DNA of 22,044 nt from Promethearchaeota archaeon (lineage in GTDB: Archaea; Asgardarchaeota; Lokiarchaeia; Sigynarchaeales; SOKP01): assembly GCA_019894875.1 (NCBI GenBank), contig JAGXNR010000043.1:1-22044 (forward strand). The letters run 5' to 3'. Shown here one piece after another: positions 9,018 through 16,725 of the stretch (positions within the stretch are counted from its first letter, which is position 1; each line of letters begins with the position of its first letter). Below the pieces are notes generated by a model. That model saw nothing but the letters and a program-made list of their open reading frames with translations, ran no database searches and was not told where the DNA came from. A program made the position numbers and the translations under genes.

Positions 9018-10256
9018 TTACTTGGTGAGTTTCTGTCTTCTTAACTTTCTCACCATATCTTCAGGCTCAATAGTCATTTTCTGACCGCTTAATAAAGCAC
9101 TCACACCGATTTGTTTCTCACAGTCTTCACAATGACAATTTGGTATATAATCGTTTGGTTCCTCATAGGTTGTTATCACTCCCTCAAAATTTCGTAAAAC
9201 GACTCGGGTATTTCCTTGAGAAATTGTATAATCTGGCATGACTGGAATTTTTCCTCCACCCCCCGGAGCATCAACGACGAATGTGGGAACACATAATCCG
9301 GATGTATGACCTCTTAATCCTTCTATAATTTCAATACCTTGAGCTACACTAGTTCTAAAATGCCCAAGTCCTAATGAAAGATCACATTGATAAATGTAAT
9401 ATGGTCTAACTCGTATTTTTACTAAATCCTGTACTAATTTTTTCATTACATGAATGCAATCATTTACACCCCTTAAAAGAACAGATTGGTTACCCATCGG
9501 GATTCCAGCATCAGCTAGCATTTCACATGCTTTTGTAGAATCATCTGTGATTTCATTTGCATGATTAAAGTGGGTGTTAAACCATATTGGTTGATATTTT
9601 TTAAGCAATTCACATAATTCTGGGGTAATTCGGAAAGGATTTGTGACAGGGGCTCTTGAGCCAATACGTACTATCTCTACATGAGGTATTTCTTCTAATT
9701 TTTGTAAAATGCTTTCGAGAGTCTTATCAGAGATTAACAAAGCATCTCCACCAGATAAAAGTACATCTCTAATAGAAGGAGTATTTCTGATATATTCGAT
9801 GCAAGCATCAATTTGTGATTGAGGTGGTGCCATATCATGATGACCTGCGAATCTTCTTCTCGTGCAGTGTCGACAATACATCGAACATACTTCAGTAACT
9901 AAAAACAATACTCTGTCTGGATAACGATGAGTCAATCCCTCAACTGGGGAATCAACATCCTCGCTTAAAGGATCTTCTAATTCACCAGTGTATCTTTGTA
10001 ATTCATGAATGGTAGGAATTGCTTGACTTCTGACAGGATCATAAGGATCATCTGGATCAATTAAAGATAAATAATATGGTGTAATTGCCATCCGGTATTC
10101 TTTCAATAATCTTGGATCATCTTCTTCCTCTGTTAGTGTGATATATTTTTTAAGTTCTTCAAACGTAGTTATTCTATTCTTTACTTGCCAACGCCAATCA
10201 TTCCAATCCTCATCACTTATATGAGAAAATAATTCTTTTCGTCTATTAACTTTCAT
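9018..10256 (-). CDS. kamA: L-lysine 2,3-aminomutase (radical SAM)
   Basis: Converts L-lysine to L-beta-lysine, the entry step of lysine fermentation. The radical-SAM cluster cysteines are C124, C128 and C131 in CSMYCRHC. The PLP lysine is K336 in PGGGGKIPV, and the acidic residues that bind the substrate side-chain amine in the clostridial enzyme are present as D292 (CDLSLG) and D329. The zinc site of the clostridial tetramer is conserved as C267 plus C374, C376 and C379. Each is exactly one number lower than in the C. subterminale enzyme, which together argues for true lysine 2,3-aminomutase rather than EpmB or glutamate mutase relatives. Length (412) is normal. It is last in the kce-kdd-kamA block, 92 nt after kdd, and may have its own leaderless promoter. 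Confidence 0.96.
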   Translation of the reverse strand: MKVNRRKELFSHISDEDWNDWRWQVKNRITTFEELKKYITLTEEEDDPRLLKEYRMAITPYYLSLIDPDDPYDPVRSQAIPTIHELQRYTGELEDPLSEDVDSPVEGLTHRYPDRVLFLVTEVCSMYCRHCTRRRFAGHHDMAPPQSQIDACIEYIRNTPSIRDVLLSGGDALLISDKTLESILQKLEEIPHVEIVRIGSRAPVTNPFRITPELCELLKKYQPIWFNTHFNHANEITDDSTKACEMLADAGIPMGNQSVLLRGVNDCIHVMKKLVQDLVKIRVRPYYIYQCDLSLGLGHFRTSVAQGIEIIEGLRGHTSGLCVPTFVVDAPGGGGKIPVMPDYTISQGNTRVVLRNFEGVITTYEEPNDYIPNCHCEDCEKQIGVSALLSGQKMTIEPEDMVRKLRRQKLTK

Positions 10257-10348
10257 AATACTAAACCTATAAGTGTAATTTAATCTAATAATTACTAAAG
10301 TTTCATAACCTAAAAATTTTGTTTAATTAGAAGAATTTAATTAGTTCC

Positions 10349-11392
10349 TTAGTTCTTTGTATATTTTTCTTCGAATATTTTCCTTAAAACTTTTGATTCT
10401 CTTAGGACATCTAACGCTATTTGGTCATGATTTTTGGTATAACCATTACCAATAATCATAGTTATGTCTTTCCCTACCCCTTCAGCACCTAAAGCAGCTT
10501 TAGTGAAACTAGTAGCCATCGAAAAAAAATATACAGTACCCCCATTTCTAACCGGGAGAATACTCGACATTTCTGTATTTGGTATGCTTAAACAATTGAT
10601 AGTGAGATCTACCTCTTTTCCGTTATTAATTTCTAGTGTCTTTTCTAACACTTCAATAGGTTTCAATACATCAGCAATGATAATCTCATCACAAAATCCT
10701 GTATCTCTAAGAAATCCTGCTCGAGCTTCATTCCTTGCTTGACCAATAACTTTTCCCTCATCACCAACAAGTTTTTTAGCAATATAGGAACACATTAATC
10801 CAGACTTACCTGTCGCACCTAAAATTAACACTGTATTACCACTCTTCACTAATTGTTTAACTTGAGCTGGTGCTCCTGCTACATCTAATGCAGCTAATGC
10901 TAAAGTTGCATCCATATCTTCTGGAAGTTTAGCATATATTCCACTTTCAAACAGAATTGCCTTTCCTTCAATTTCTACTCTATCGATCTCTGGATTTATA
11001 TCAATAATTTTATCAATTCGAAGGGGTGTGAGTGATAGTGAAACTAAAGTGGCAATTTTGTCACCTTCTTTTATATTGACTTTTTCTTTTATTAAATCCC
11101 CAATCTTTTCTACGTTTCCTATGAGCATTCCACCAGACCCCGTAACTGGATTTTGCATTTTACCTCTTTTTTTTACAATTTCCAGTATCTTTGTTTTTAC
11201 CTTTTCTATATCACCCTTCGCTTCTTCCGTAAGCTGCGTAAAACTCGCTGAATCAATATTCAAATAGTCTACATCAATTAAAATTTCATTATCGAATATT
11301 TCCATATCATTTGAAATTCTTAACGCGGGTTGTGGAAGTGCTCCTTCAGGTTCAATAACCCTATGAGTACCATATCTATTTCCCTTTTTCAT
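10349..11392 (-). CDS. kdd: L-erythro-3,5-diaminohexanoate dehydrogenase
   Basis: NAD(P)-dependent oxidative deamination of 3,5-diaminohexanoate to 3-keto-5-aminohexanoate, the third step of lysine fermentation. The 347-residue protein has an N-terminal GroES-like/substrate part starting with the family's KGNRYGTHRVIEP stretch, a G-S-G-G-M-L-I-G-N segment at 85-93, and a Rossmann dinucleotide site GATGKSG at 192-198. It belongs to the small Kdd family, a distant relative of medium-chain dehydrogenases, and zinc-ligand motifs of ordinary alcohol dehydrogenases are not visible. An AGGGAT sequence lies 4 nt before the ATG. It follows the methyltransferase gene by 33 nt. Context (kce, kamA) makes the function secure. 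Confidence 0.93.
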   Translation of the reverse strand: MKKGNRYGTHRVIEPEGALPQPALRISNDMEIFDNEILIDVDYLNIDSASFTQLTEEAKGDIEKVKTKILEIVKKRGKMQNPVTGSGGMLIGNVEKIGDLIKEKVNIKEGDKIATLVSLSLTPLRIDKIIDINPEIDRVEIEGKAILFESGIYAKLPEDMDATLALAALDVAGAPAQVKQLVKSGNTVLILGATGKSGLMCSYIAKKLVGDEGKVIGQARNEARAGFLRDTGFCDEIIIADVLKPIEVLEKTLEINNGKEVDLTINCLSIPNTEMSSILPVRNGGTVYFFSMATSFTKAALGAEGVGKDITMIIGNGYTKNHDQIALDVLRESKVLRKIFEEKYTKN

Positions 11393-11425
11393 AATAATCC
11401 CTAATTTTAATAATTATTATATTAA

Positions 11426-12133
11426 TTAAGATTTTTTACCGATATACAGACCTCTTCTTTGCATTAGTCCATCTTCTAAAAATTCTGCTTTAAAACCAGC
11501 ATTTTTCATAATTTCTAAAAATTTATCTATCTCAAAAAATCCTAATTCATGCCTATCGACAAAATGTTTAACATCTTTATCCTTTTTAACGATTAAATAA
11601 TGCATCTCCATAACAGAAAGATTATTTTTTACCTTAGTTGTATTTAATCTCGCAATCTTAATATCGTCACCGTCATATGTAGTCATACTGGGTAGTCCTA
11701 CGGTATATGCGGATTTAGTAAACCAAGGTTCTATAATTAAAATTCCCCCTGATTTTAAATGATTAAAAAAGTTTCCAATTGCTTTTTCTAAACTCTGATA
11801 CGTTTTTAAATACCCAATTGAACTAAACAGACAGAGAATTACATCGAAAGTATCATCCAGATTGAAATCTATCATATCCGCTTGGTTGAAGGTAACATCA
11901 CTAATATTAGATTTAGCGATATCTATCATTTCTTCATTTAAATCGATACCCGTACATGAAAAATTTTCTTTAAAATATTCTAAGTGGTTTCCCGTTCCAC
12001 ATGCTACATCTAGAAGTTTGTTTCCATCCGAATTTTTATATTTCTTAATTAATTGATTGAGTTTTTCAGTTTCCTTTTTATAATCCTTCCAAGAATAGAT
12101 TAAATCATAATATTTAGCTAATTCTTTATACAT
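11426..12133 (-). CDS. SAM-dependent methyltransferase resembling amino-sugar N,N-dimethyltransferases
   Basis: A class I methyltransferase of about 235 residues. It starts MYKELAKYYDLIYSWKDY, has the SAM-binding LLDVACGTGNHLE motif I, an acidic motif II (TGIDLNEEMI), QADMIDF, and the strings CLFSSIGYLKT, GGILIIEPW and RRGLYIG. This ordered set closely follows the TylM1/DesVI family, which methylates the amino group of deoxysugars. Small-amine N-methylation is therefore the best guess, but the substrate is unknown. The gene sits between kce (24 nt) and kdd (33 nt) in what looks like one transcript, where bacterial clusters often carry kal, so a lysine-derived amine is conceivable. I chose ATG 12133, which gives the family's usual N-terminus; another ATG lies three codons upstream (12142). 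Confidence 0.8.
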   Translation of the reverse strand: MYKELAKYYDLIYSWKDYKKETEKLNQLIKKYKNSDGNKLLDVACGTGNHLEYFKENFSCTGIDLNEEMIDIAKSNISDVTFNQADMIDFNLDDTFDVILCLFSSIGYLKTYQSLEKAIGNFFNHLKSGGILIIEPWFTKSAYTVGLPSMTTYDGDDIKIARLNTTKVKNNLSVMEMHYLIVKKDKDVKHFVDRHELGFFEIDKFLEIMKNAGFKAEFLEDGLMQRRGLYIGKKS

Positions 12134-12166
12134 TATTATCATTTATTTTTGTAGTTAGTTAAATTA

Positions 12167-12988
12167 TTATATTTTTAGGATTTTACGCGCTTCATTTGGG
12201 GAAGCGATATCTCTACCAAAGTCTTGTGCAATTCTAACAACTTTTTCTACTAATTCCCCATTTGATTTTGCTAATACACCTTTAGAAAGATATACATTAT
12301 CCTCAAAACCAACTCTAGCATGACCTCCTTTTTCAATAGATAATGATACCATTGGAAATTCATATCTTCCGATTGCACAAACTGTATAAGTAGAATCTTC
12401 AGGGATACTTTCAACAAGAAATGTTAAATTTCGAGGAGAGGCACTTATTCCCCCAATTACCCCAAGCACAAAATTAAAATGCATTGGTTTTTTGATATGT
12501 CCCATTTTTTGTAATCGCAATGCCATATCAACCATACCCATATCAAAACATTCTAGTTCGTATTTAATGTGTCTCTTGTTCATTTCTTCTGCGAAATAGA
12601 TAATGGTATTTTCGGTATTTACGAAGATTTCATCCCCTCCAAAATTCATAGTTCCACAATCTAAAGTTGCCATTTCAGGAGGAGGATCTAAGTAGATTGG
12701 TTGCAATCTTTCCTCGTTTGTCATGCCAATTGCCCCACCCGTTGATGGTTGAATAATAACGTCGGGGCATCTTTTCTTAATTTCTTCGGTGCATAATTTG
12801 AACCGTTTTATATCTTGAGTAGGAGTTCCATCATCTTCTCTTACATGTAGATGGATCATACTAGCACCTGCATTATAGGCAGATTCTACCTCTCGTCCTA
12901 TTTCTTCAACAGTGTATGGTGTGTAAGGATTAGACTCTTTAGATACCTCCGCTCCACATATGGCTGCAGTTATTATTAATTTTTCCAT
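12167..12988 (-). CDS. kce: 3-keto-5-aminohexanoate cleavage enzyme (BKACE family)
   Basis: Condenses 3-keto-5-aminohexanoate with acetyl-CoA and cleaves it to acetoacetate and 3-aminobutyryl-CoA. This is the beta-keto acid cleavage enzyme family (formerly DUF849). Zinc ligands H46 and H48 lie in IHLHVR, and E229 with D230 in GFEDN corresponds to the third ligand and catalytic Asp of characterised Kce; E14 and R225 are also in place. QPSTGG at 80-85 and the CG..N.GG region after residue 110 are family hallmarks. Length (273) is standard. It is the first metabolic gene of its block, 50 nt after the toxin-like gene, with AGGGAT 5 nt before the ATG. Kdd and KamA downstream fix the substrate among the many BKACE specificities. 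Confidence 0.95.
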   Translation of the reverse strand: MEKLIITAAICGAEVSKESNPYTPYTVEEIGREVESAYNAGASMIHLHVREDDGTPTQDIKRFKLCTEEIKKRCPDVIIQPSTGGAIGMTNEERLQPIYLDPPPEMATLDCGTMNFGGDEIFVNTENTIIYFAEEMNKRHIKYELECFDMGMVDMALRLQKMGHIKKPMHFNFVLGVIGGISASPRNLTFLVESIPEDSTYTVCAIGRYEFPMVSLSIEKGGHARVGFEDNVYLSKGVLAKSNGELVEKVVRIAQDFGRDIASPNEARKILKI

Positions 12989-13038
12989 TAAGAATCCCTG
13001 TGATTAATTAGAATAAGTTGAAGGATAAGAAGATATTT

Positions 13039-13392
13039 TTATATCATTTCAGATCTTATTCTTATTTGATTAAATTCTATTATGATTATTTTCCCTTCTA
13101 ATTCTTCTAAACTATAACTATTTAAGAATCTTTCAAATAGATCTTTTACCGCATTTTTCCCTTGCTTTTTTGATCTTAGAATAATAATCCCATAAAAATT
13201 TTCTGTAGGATTTATAAAATCCGAATTTAATGTGATTAAAACTCGTTTTTCTTCAAAATATTTCCTAATTAAACTCTTATCATCAATACCTGTAATATTT
13301 TCATGAAAAACAGAATCTACTTCATGTTGTCCAACATTTTCAATTACATTTTTTAAAATCCAAGGTACATTTTCATCTAATTTAAATCTCAC
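13039..13392 (-). CDS. DUF5615-type PIN-like protein, probable toxin of a toxin-antitoxin pair
   Basis: A 117-residue protein with the DUF5615 pattern: MRFKLDENVP at the start (first acidic residue of a PIN-like nuclease site), a helix with DDKSL, then LITLNSDF, where related proteins carry TxDxDF. The first Asp of that motif is Asn here (N-S-D-F), so the metal site may be weakened. Family members are presumed RNases paired with a DUF433 antitoxin, and exactly such a gene ends 3 nt upstream. The start codon is GTG at 13392, preceded by AGGGAT at 5 nt inside the end of the antitoxin gene. Confidence in family is good; toxicity is inferred from context. Confidence 0.78.
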   Translation of the reverse strand: MRFKLDENVPWILKNVIENVGQHEVDSVFHENITGIDDKSLIRKYFEEKRVLITLNSDFINPTENFYGIIILRSKKQGKNAVKDLFERFLNSYSLEELEGKIIIIEFNQIRIRSEMI

Positions 13393-13395
13393 GCT

Positions 13396-13719
<324 letters not shown>

Positions 13720-13849
13720 TTATCTTCACAAATATATTCATTCGAAATTTTATATTTTATTATTAGAAACTAGTAGTTTCAGTTCTTACCAAATTTTTCA
13801 TGTTTTATTTCAAAGTTATTATTGTTATAGGGGATTTCATATCAAAGAA

Positions 13850-15037
13850 TTAAATTATTTTTTCTTGGTACATTTTCTCAATTTCTATTTCCTTATACCC
13901 TAATTCATAGAGAATTTCCTTAGTATGTTGTCCTAAAACAGGCGGTGCTGTTAAGATTTCCCCAGGTGTTTCAGAGAATTTGATGGGAACGCCAGTTACC
14001 TTGACCTTTCCTGCTGTTTTGTGTTCAAGTTCCTTTACCATTTCTCTGTGTAATACTTGGGGATCACTAAAAATTTTTTCCATGTCATAGATAGGACCAC
14101 ATGGTACACCCGCATCTGTTAAAATTTTAAGCCATTCATCAGCTTCTTTAGTAAAAATTACATCCCCGATAATTTTAATTATCTTCTCCCTATTTTTAAC
14201 TCGCATAGCATTAGTAGCAAATTGCGGCTCATTCATTACATTTTCCAATCCAAGGGCATTACAAAATTTTTGCCATAATTGATCATTACCCGCAGCAACA
14301 TTAACATAAGCATCTTTAGCTTTAAATGCTTGGTAAGGGACAATAACAGGGTGACCAGACCCTAATCGTTTTGGAATTTCTCCAGACATGAAGAATGAAC
14401 CCGCTTGATAAGTTAACCAAGCAATTTGATTGTCTAATAATGAATTATCAATTCTTTGTCCCTTACCTGTTTTTTCTCTATTAAATAGTGCAACCATTAT
14501 CCCATATGCGGCGAACATTCCACCCGCAATATCGGCAACAGCTACTCCAACTTTGATAGGAGGTCCATCGGGTTCACCTGTAATGCTCATCAGTCCACCC
14601 ATTCCTTGAAGAACTTGATCCATACCGGGCAATAAACGATATGGTCCATCTTGTCCAAATCCAGATATGCTACAAAATATTATCTTTGGATTTATCTGCT
14701 TTACTTTATCATAAGATAAATTCAATTTTTCCATTGTACCTGGACGAAAGTTTTCAACCAAAACATCAGCTTGTTTAATTAGTTTAGTAATGATTTCTCT
14801 AGATTTCTCTGATTTTAAGTTTAAAGTCATAGACTTTTTATTTCGATTAACACTCATAAAATAAGCGCTTTCTCCTTCAAGAAAAGGTGGTCCCCACGCT
14901 CTAGAGTCATCCCCTCTTCCTGGTATCTCTAACTTTATTATTTCAGCACCCATATCCGCTAACATCATAGTACAATAAGGACCTGCAAGTGCCCTCGACA
15001 AATCTAAAACTTTAATTCCTTCTAATGGTCTAACCAT
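13850..15037 (-). CDS. Family III CoA-transferase (CaiB/BaiF type)
   Basis: Transfers CoA between carboxylic acids through an enzyme-bound aspartyl anhydride. Visible features are PLEGIKVLDLSRALAGPY at the N-terminus, G-A-E-I-I-K-L-E, VLVENFRPG at 97-104, SISGFGQDGPY, GLMSITGEPDGPP, and DNSLLDNQ with D206 (numbered from GTG) as the catalytic Asp. The acyl substrate cannot be read from the sequence. The upstream aminotransferase stop (TGA) overlaps a GTG start at 15049 by 3 nt; ATG 15037, with GTGA 8 nt before it, gives the more usual N-terminus, so I prefer it while noting that GTG adds four residues. Coupled to an aminotransferase and close to the lysine block, it might act on 3-aminobutyryl-CoA or acetoacetate, which is a hypothesis. 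Confidence 0.88.
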   Translation of the reverse strand: MVRPLEGIKVLDLSRALAGPYCTMMLADMGAEIIKLEIPGRGDDSRAWGPPFLEGESAYFMSVNRNKKSMTLNLKSEKSREIITKLIKQADVLVENFRPGTMEKLNLSYDKVKQINPKIIFCSISGFGQDGPYRLLPGMDQVLQGMGGLMSITGEPDGPPIKVGVAVADIAGGMFAAYGIMVALFNREKTGKGQRIDNSLLDNQIAWLTYQAGSFFMSGEIPKRLGSGHPVIVPYQAFKAKDAYVNVAAGNDQLWQKFCNALGLENVMNEPQFATNAMRVKNREKIIKIIGDVIFTKEADEWLKILTDAGVPCGPIYDMEKIFSDPQVLHREMVKELEHKTAGKVKVTGVPIKFSETPGEILTAPPVLGQHTKEILYELGYKEIEIEKMYQEKII

Positions 15038-15045
15038 CGCTTTTT

Positions 15046-16293
15046 TCACATCATTAATTTTTTCGTTTCGTTTAAAGATTCAGCAATCATTTCTACCGCA
15101 TAATCTAAGTCATTATCAGTATGACGATAACAAATATATCCATGATGGAATGGTTGAAGAAAAACTTTTCGACGAATTAATTGTCGGTAAAATTCTTCCC
15201 GTAATTTCTTATAGAGATTATGAGAATCGCGCTGAAAAGTAATGTAAGGCATCCAAGGTTCACCTGTAAAGACACAAGGGACGCCAATATCTTCGATAAC
15301 CTCTTTAACGTCCTTGGCAAATTTGGATCCCCTTTCATTTATTTTTTCTAATACATATTCACGTTCCAAGATTTCTATTGTCTTAAGAGCAGCAACTTGT
15401 GCAAGGCTATTAGGGAAAAAAGTTGAGCTAAGGAATACATTTTCAACTAACTCATCCATAAACTCTTTTTTGCCAACAAGTACCCCAATAGGATAACCAT
15501 TCGCCATGGCTTTCCCGAACGCGCTTAAATCAGGGATTACACCAGTTATTTTCTGGAATCCGCCCATATCAACCCGGAATCCTGTCCGTATTTCATCATA
15601 AATCAAAAGCGTCCCATGCTCTTCTGTAATTTCACGTAGTCCTTCCAAAAAACCCCTTTTTGGCATTTCTAATTCATGCCCACCAGGATGATTAATCGGT
15701 GTGAGAATGATTGCAGCCACGTCGTTAGCATGTTGTTTCATAAGATGGTTAACATGCTCAATATTATTATATTCAAATTCAATGACATCTTCATATAATT
15801 TTTCTGGTATTCCACCCTTTTGTTCAACACACCAATCATGCCAACCGTGATATCCACAGCGTAAGATTTTTGTTCTATTTGTATAACTTCGGGCAACACG
15901 AACAGCAGAGGTTGTAGCATCGGATCCCATTTTAACAAATACCATCTTCTCAGCACATGGTATTAGTTGTTTTAATTTTTTTGCTAATTGGTTTTGCACA
16001 GGTTGAGTTAATGACATGCAAAATCCCTTTTCTTTTATTTGACTAATAACGGCATTATCAATTTCTTCTTCTCTATGACCAATTATTATAGGACCATATG
16101 CACACAACATGTCTAAATATTCATTTCCATCAACATCAATAACCTTTCCTCCTTTGGCAGTTTCAAAAAATATTGGATATTCTCCTTCCACGAAGTTGTA
16201 TGGTCTTCTGATCCCTAAAATAGCACCTGGGATTAATCCGAGTGCTTCCTCGTAAAGTTTAAACGTATTAGTTAGCGTTAATTTTTCAGACAT
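15046..16293 (-). CDS. Class III aminotransferase, glutamate-1-semialdehyde aminomutase-like
   Basis: A 415-residue PLP enzyme of the GSA-aminomutase/beta-amino acid aminotransferase branch. Landmarks are IPGAILGIR.. near residue 21, GGKVIDVDGNEYLD, GSDATTSAVR.AR (phosphate-binding loop), YHGWHDW, the PLP-interacting DEIRTGFR at 233-240 and the PLP lysine K261 in AFGKAMANGYPIG. True HemL acts in tetrapyrrole synthesis, but coupling to a CoA-transferase rather than hem genes points to a catabolic transaminase, possibly for a beta-amino acid such as 3-aminobutyrate; this is inference. Its start is clear: AGGAG lies 5 nt before the ATG and a palindromic TATA-like element lies about 40 nt upstream. 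It is the first gene of a two-gene unit. Confidence 0.85.
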   Translation of the reverse strand: MSEKLTLTNTFKLYEEALGLIPGAILGIRRPYNFVEGEYPIFFETAKGGKVIDVDGNEYLDMLCAYGPIIIGHREEEIDNAVISQIKEKGFCMSLTQPVQNQLAKKLKQLIPCAEKMVFVKMGSDATTSAVRVARSYTNRTKILRCGYHGWHDWCVEQKGGIPEKLYEDVIEFEYNNIEHVNHLMKQHANDVAAIILTPINHPGGHELEMPKRGFLEGLREITEEHGTLLIYDEIRTGFRVDMGGFQKITGVIPDLSAFGKAMANGYPIGVLVGKKEFMDELVENVFLSSTFFPNSLAQVAALKTIEILEREYVLEKINERGSKFAKDVKEVIEDIGVPCVFTGEPWMPYITFQRDSHNLYKKLREEFYRQLIRRKVFLQPFHHGYICYRHTDNDLDYAVEMIAESLNETKKLMM

Positions 16294-16327
16294 ATTTTTA
16301 CTCCTAATTTGAATATGATATGAATAA

Positions 16328-16339
16328 ATGATATATCAT
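16328..16339 (-). promoter_or_regulatory. Palindromic TATA-like promoter element of the aminotransferase/CoA-transferase pair
   Basis: ATGATATATCAT, a perfect 12-nt palindrome centred about 40 nt upstream of the aminotransferase ATG. A TATA box here predicts a leader of about 15 nt that contains the AGGAG ribosome site. The palindrome could also be read by a dimeric repressor. Nothing else stands out in 16294-16480. Confidence 0.42.
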
Positions 16340-16481
16340 AATTATTGAAGATTTCTAATTGAAATCACATTCTAGTTTTAATTCTTATAAATCAGAACAG
16401 CCTACTTATTTTTGCTTTCTTTCTACAAATAGTCAGAAGGAATGTATTATAAACTATAACAGATTCATTTTAGTTTCTTCA

Positions 16482-16492
16482 TTTTTATAAAA
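16482..16492 (+). promoter_or_regulatory. TATA-like box of the Cys-rich small gene
   Basis: TTTTTATAAAA, with the predicted start of transcription near 16513, just upstream of the AGGTGG ribosome site at 16516-16521. Box, ribosome site and start codon are all correctly spaced, which supports the small gene being real. Confidence 0.42.
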
Positions 16493-16529
16493 TGTTTGAA
16501 GATAGCTAAGTGAAAAGGTGGCCTAAAAA

Positions 16530-16703
16530 GTGGAAGAAAAGTTAATTTGTTCAATATGTGGGAGAGAACAGAAAGTACCAAAATGCTGTGACAAATCTAT
16601 GATGTTAAAAAATGACTATTTATTATGTTGCTGTTCAAAAGAATGTGGTTATCAACCGATTCCTGAATGTTGTGGACAGAAAATGAGTTATTCAGTAAAT
16701 TAA
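16530..16703 (+). CDS. 57-residue Cys-rich (zinc-ribbon-like) small protein
   Basis: A very short gene with good signals: GTG start, AGGTGG at an 8-nt spacing and a TATA-like box upstream. Ten of 57 residues are Cys (positions 7, 10, 19, 20, 33, 34, 35, 39, 47, 48). A CxxCG knuckle at 7-11 opens the protein, and a motif P-x-C-C-x-x-x-M occurs twice: VPKCCDKSM at 17-25 and IPECCGQKM at 44-52, the second after ECGYQ. This points to duplicated metal-binding half-sites, probably zinc or iron. Small Cys-rich proteins of this look occur in archaea, but I cannot name a family or function. It ends 22 nt from the convergent end of the large RelA/SpoT-SLOG gene. Confidence 0.72.
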   Translation: MEEKLICSICGREQKVPKCCDKSMMLKNDYLLCCCSKECGYQPIPECCGQKMSYSVN

Positions 16704-16725
16704 AATAGAAAAAAAAAATAAAATA

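Noticed and set aside
15738..15956. Alternative-frame 72-codon stretch within the GSA-like aminotransferase gene.
   Set aside because: Same-strand shadow of the real frame; the aminotransferase frame is intact with all motifs, so there is no frameshift.
16328..16339. Palindrome ATGATATATCAT considered as a hairpin or transposon end.
   Set aside because: No partner copy or target-site duplication is seen; its position fits a promoter TATA element better.
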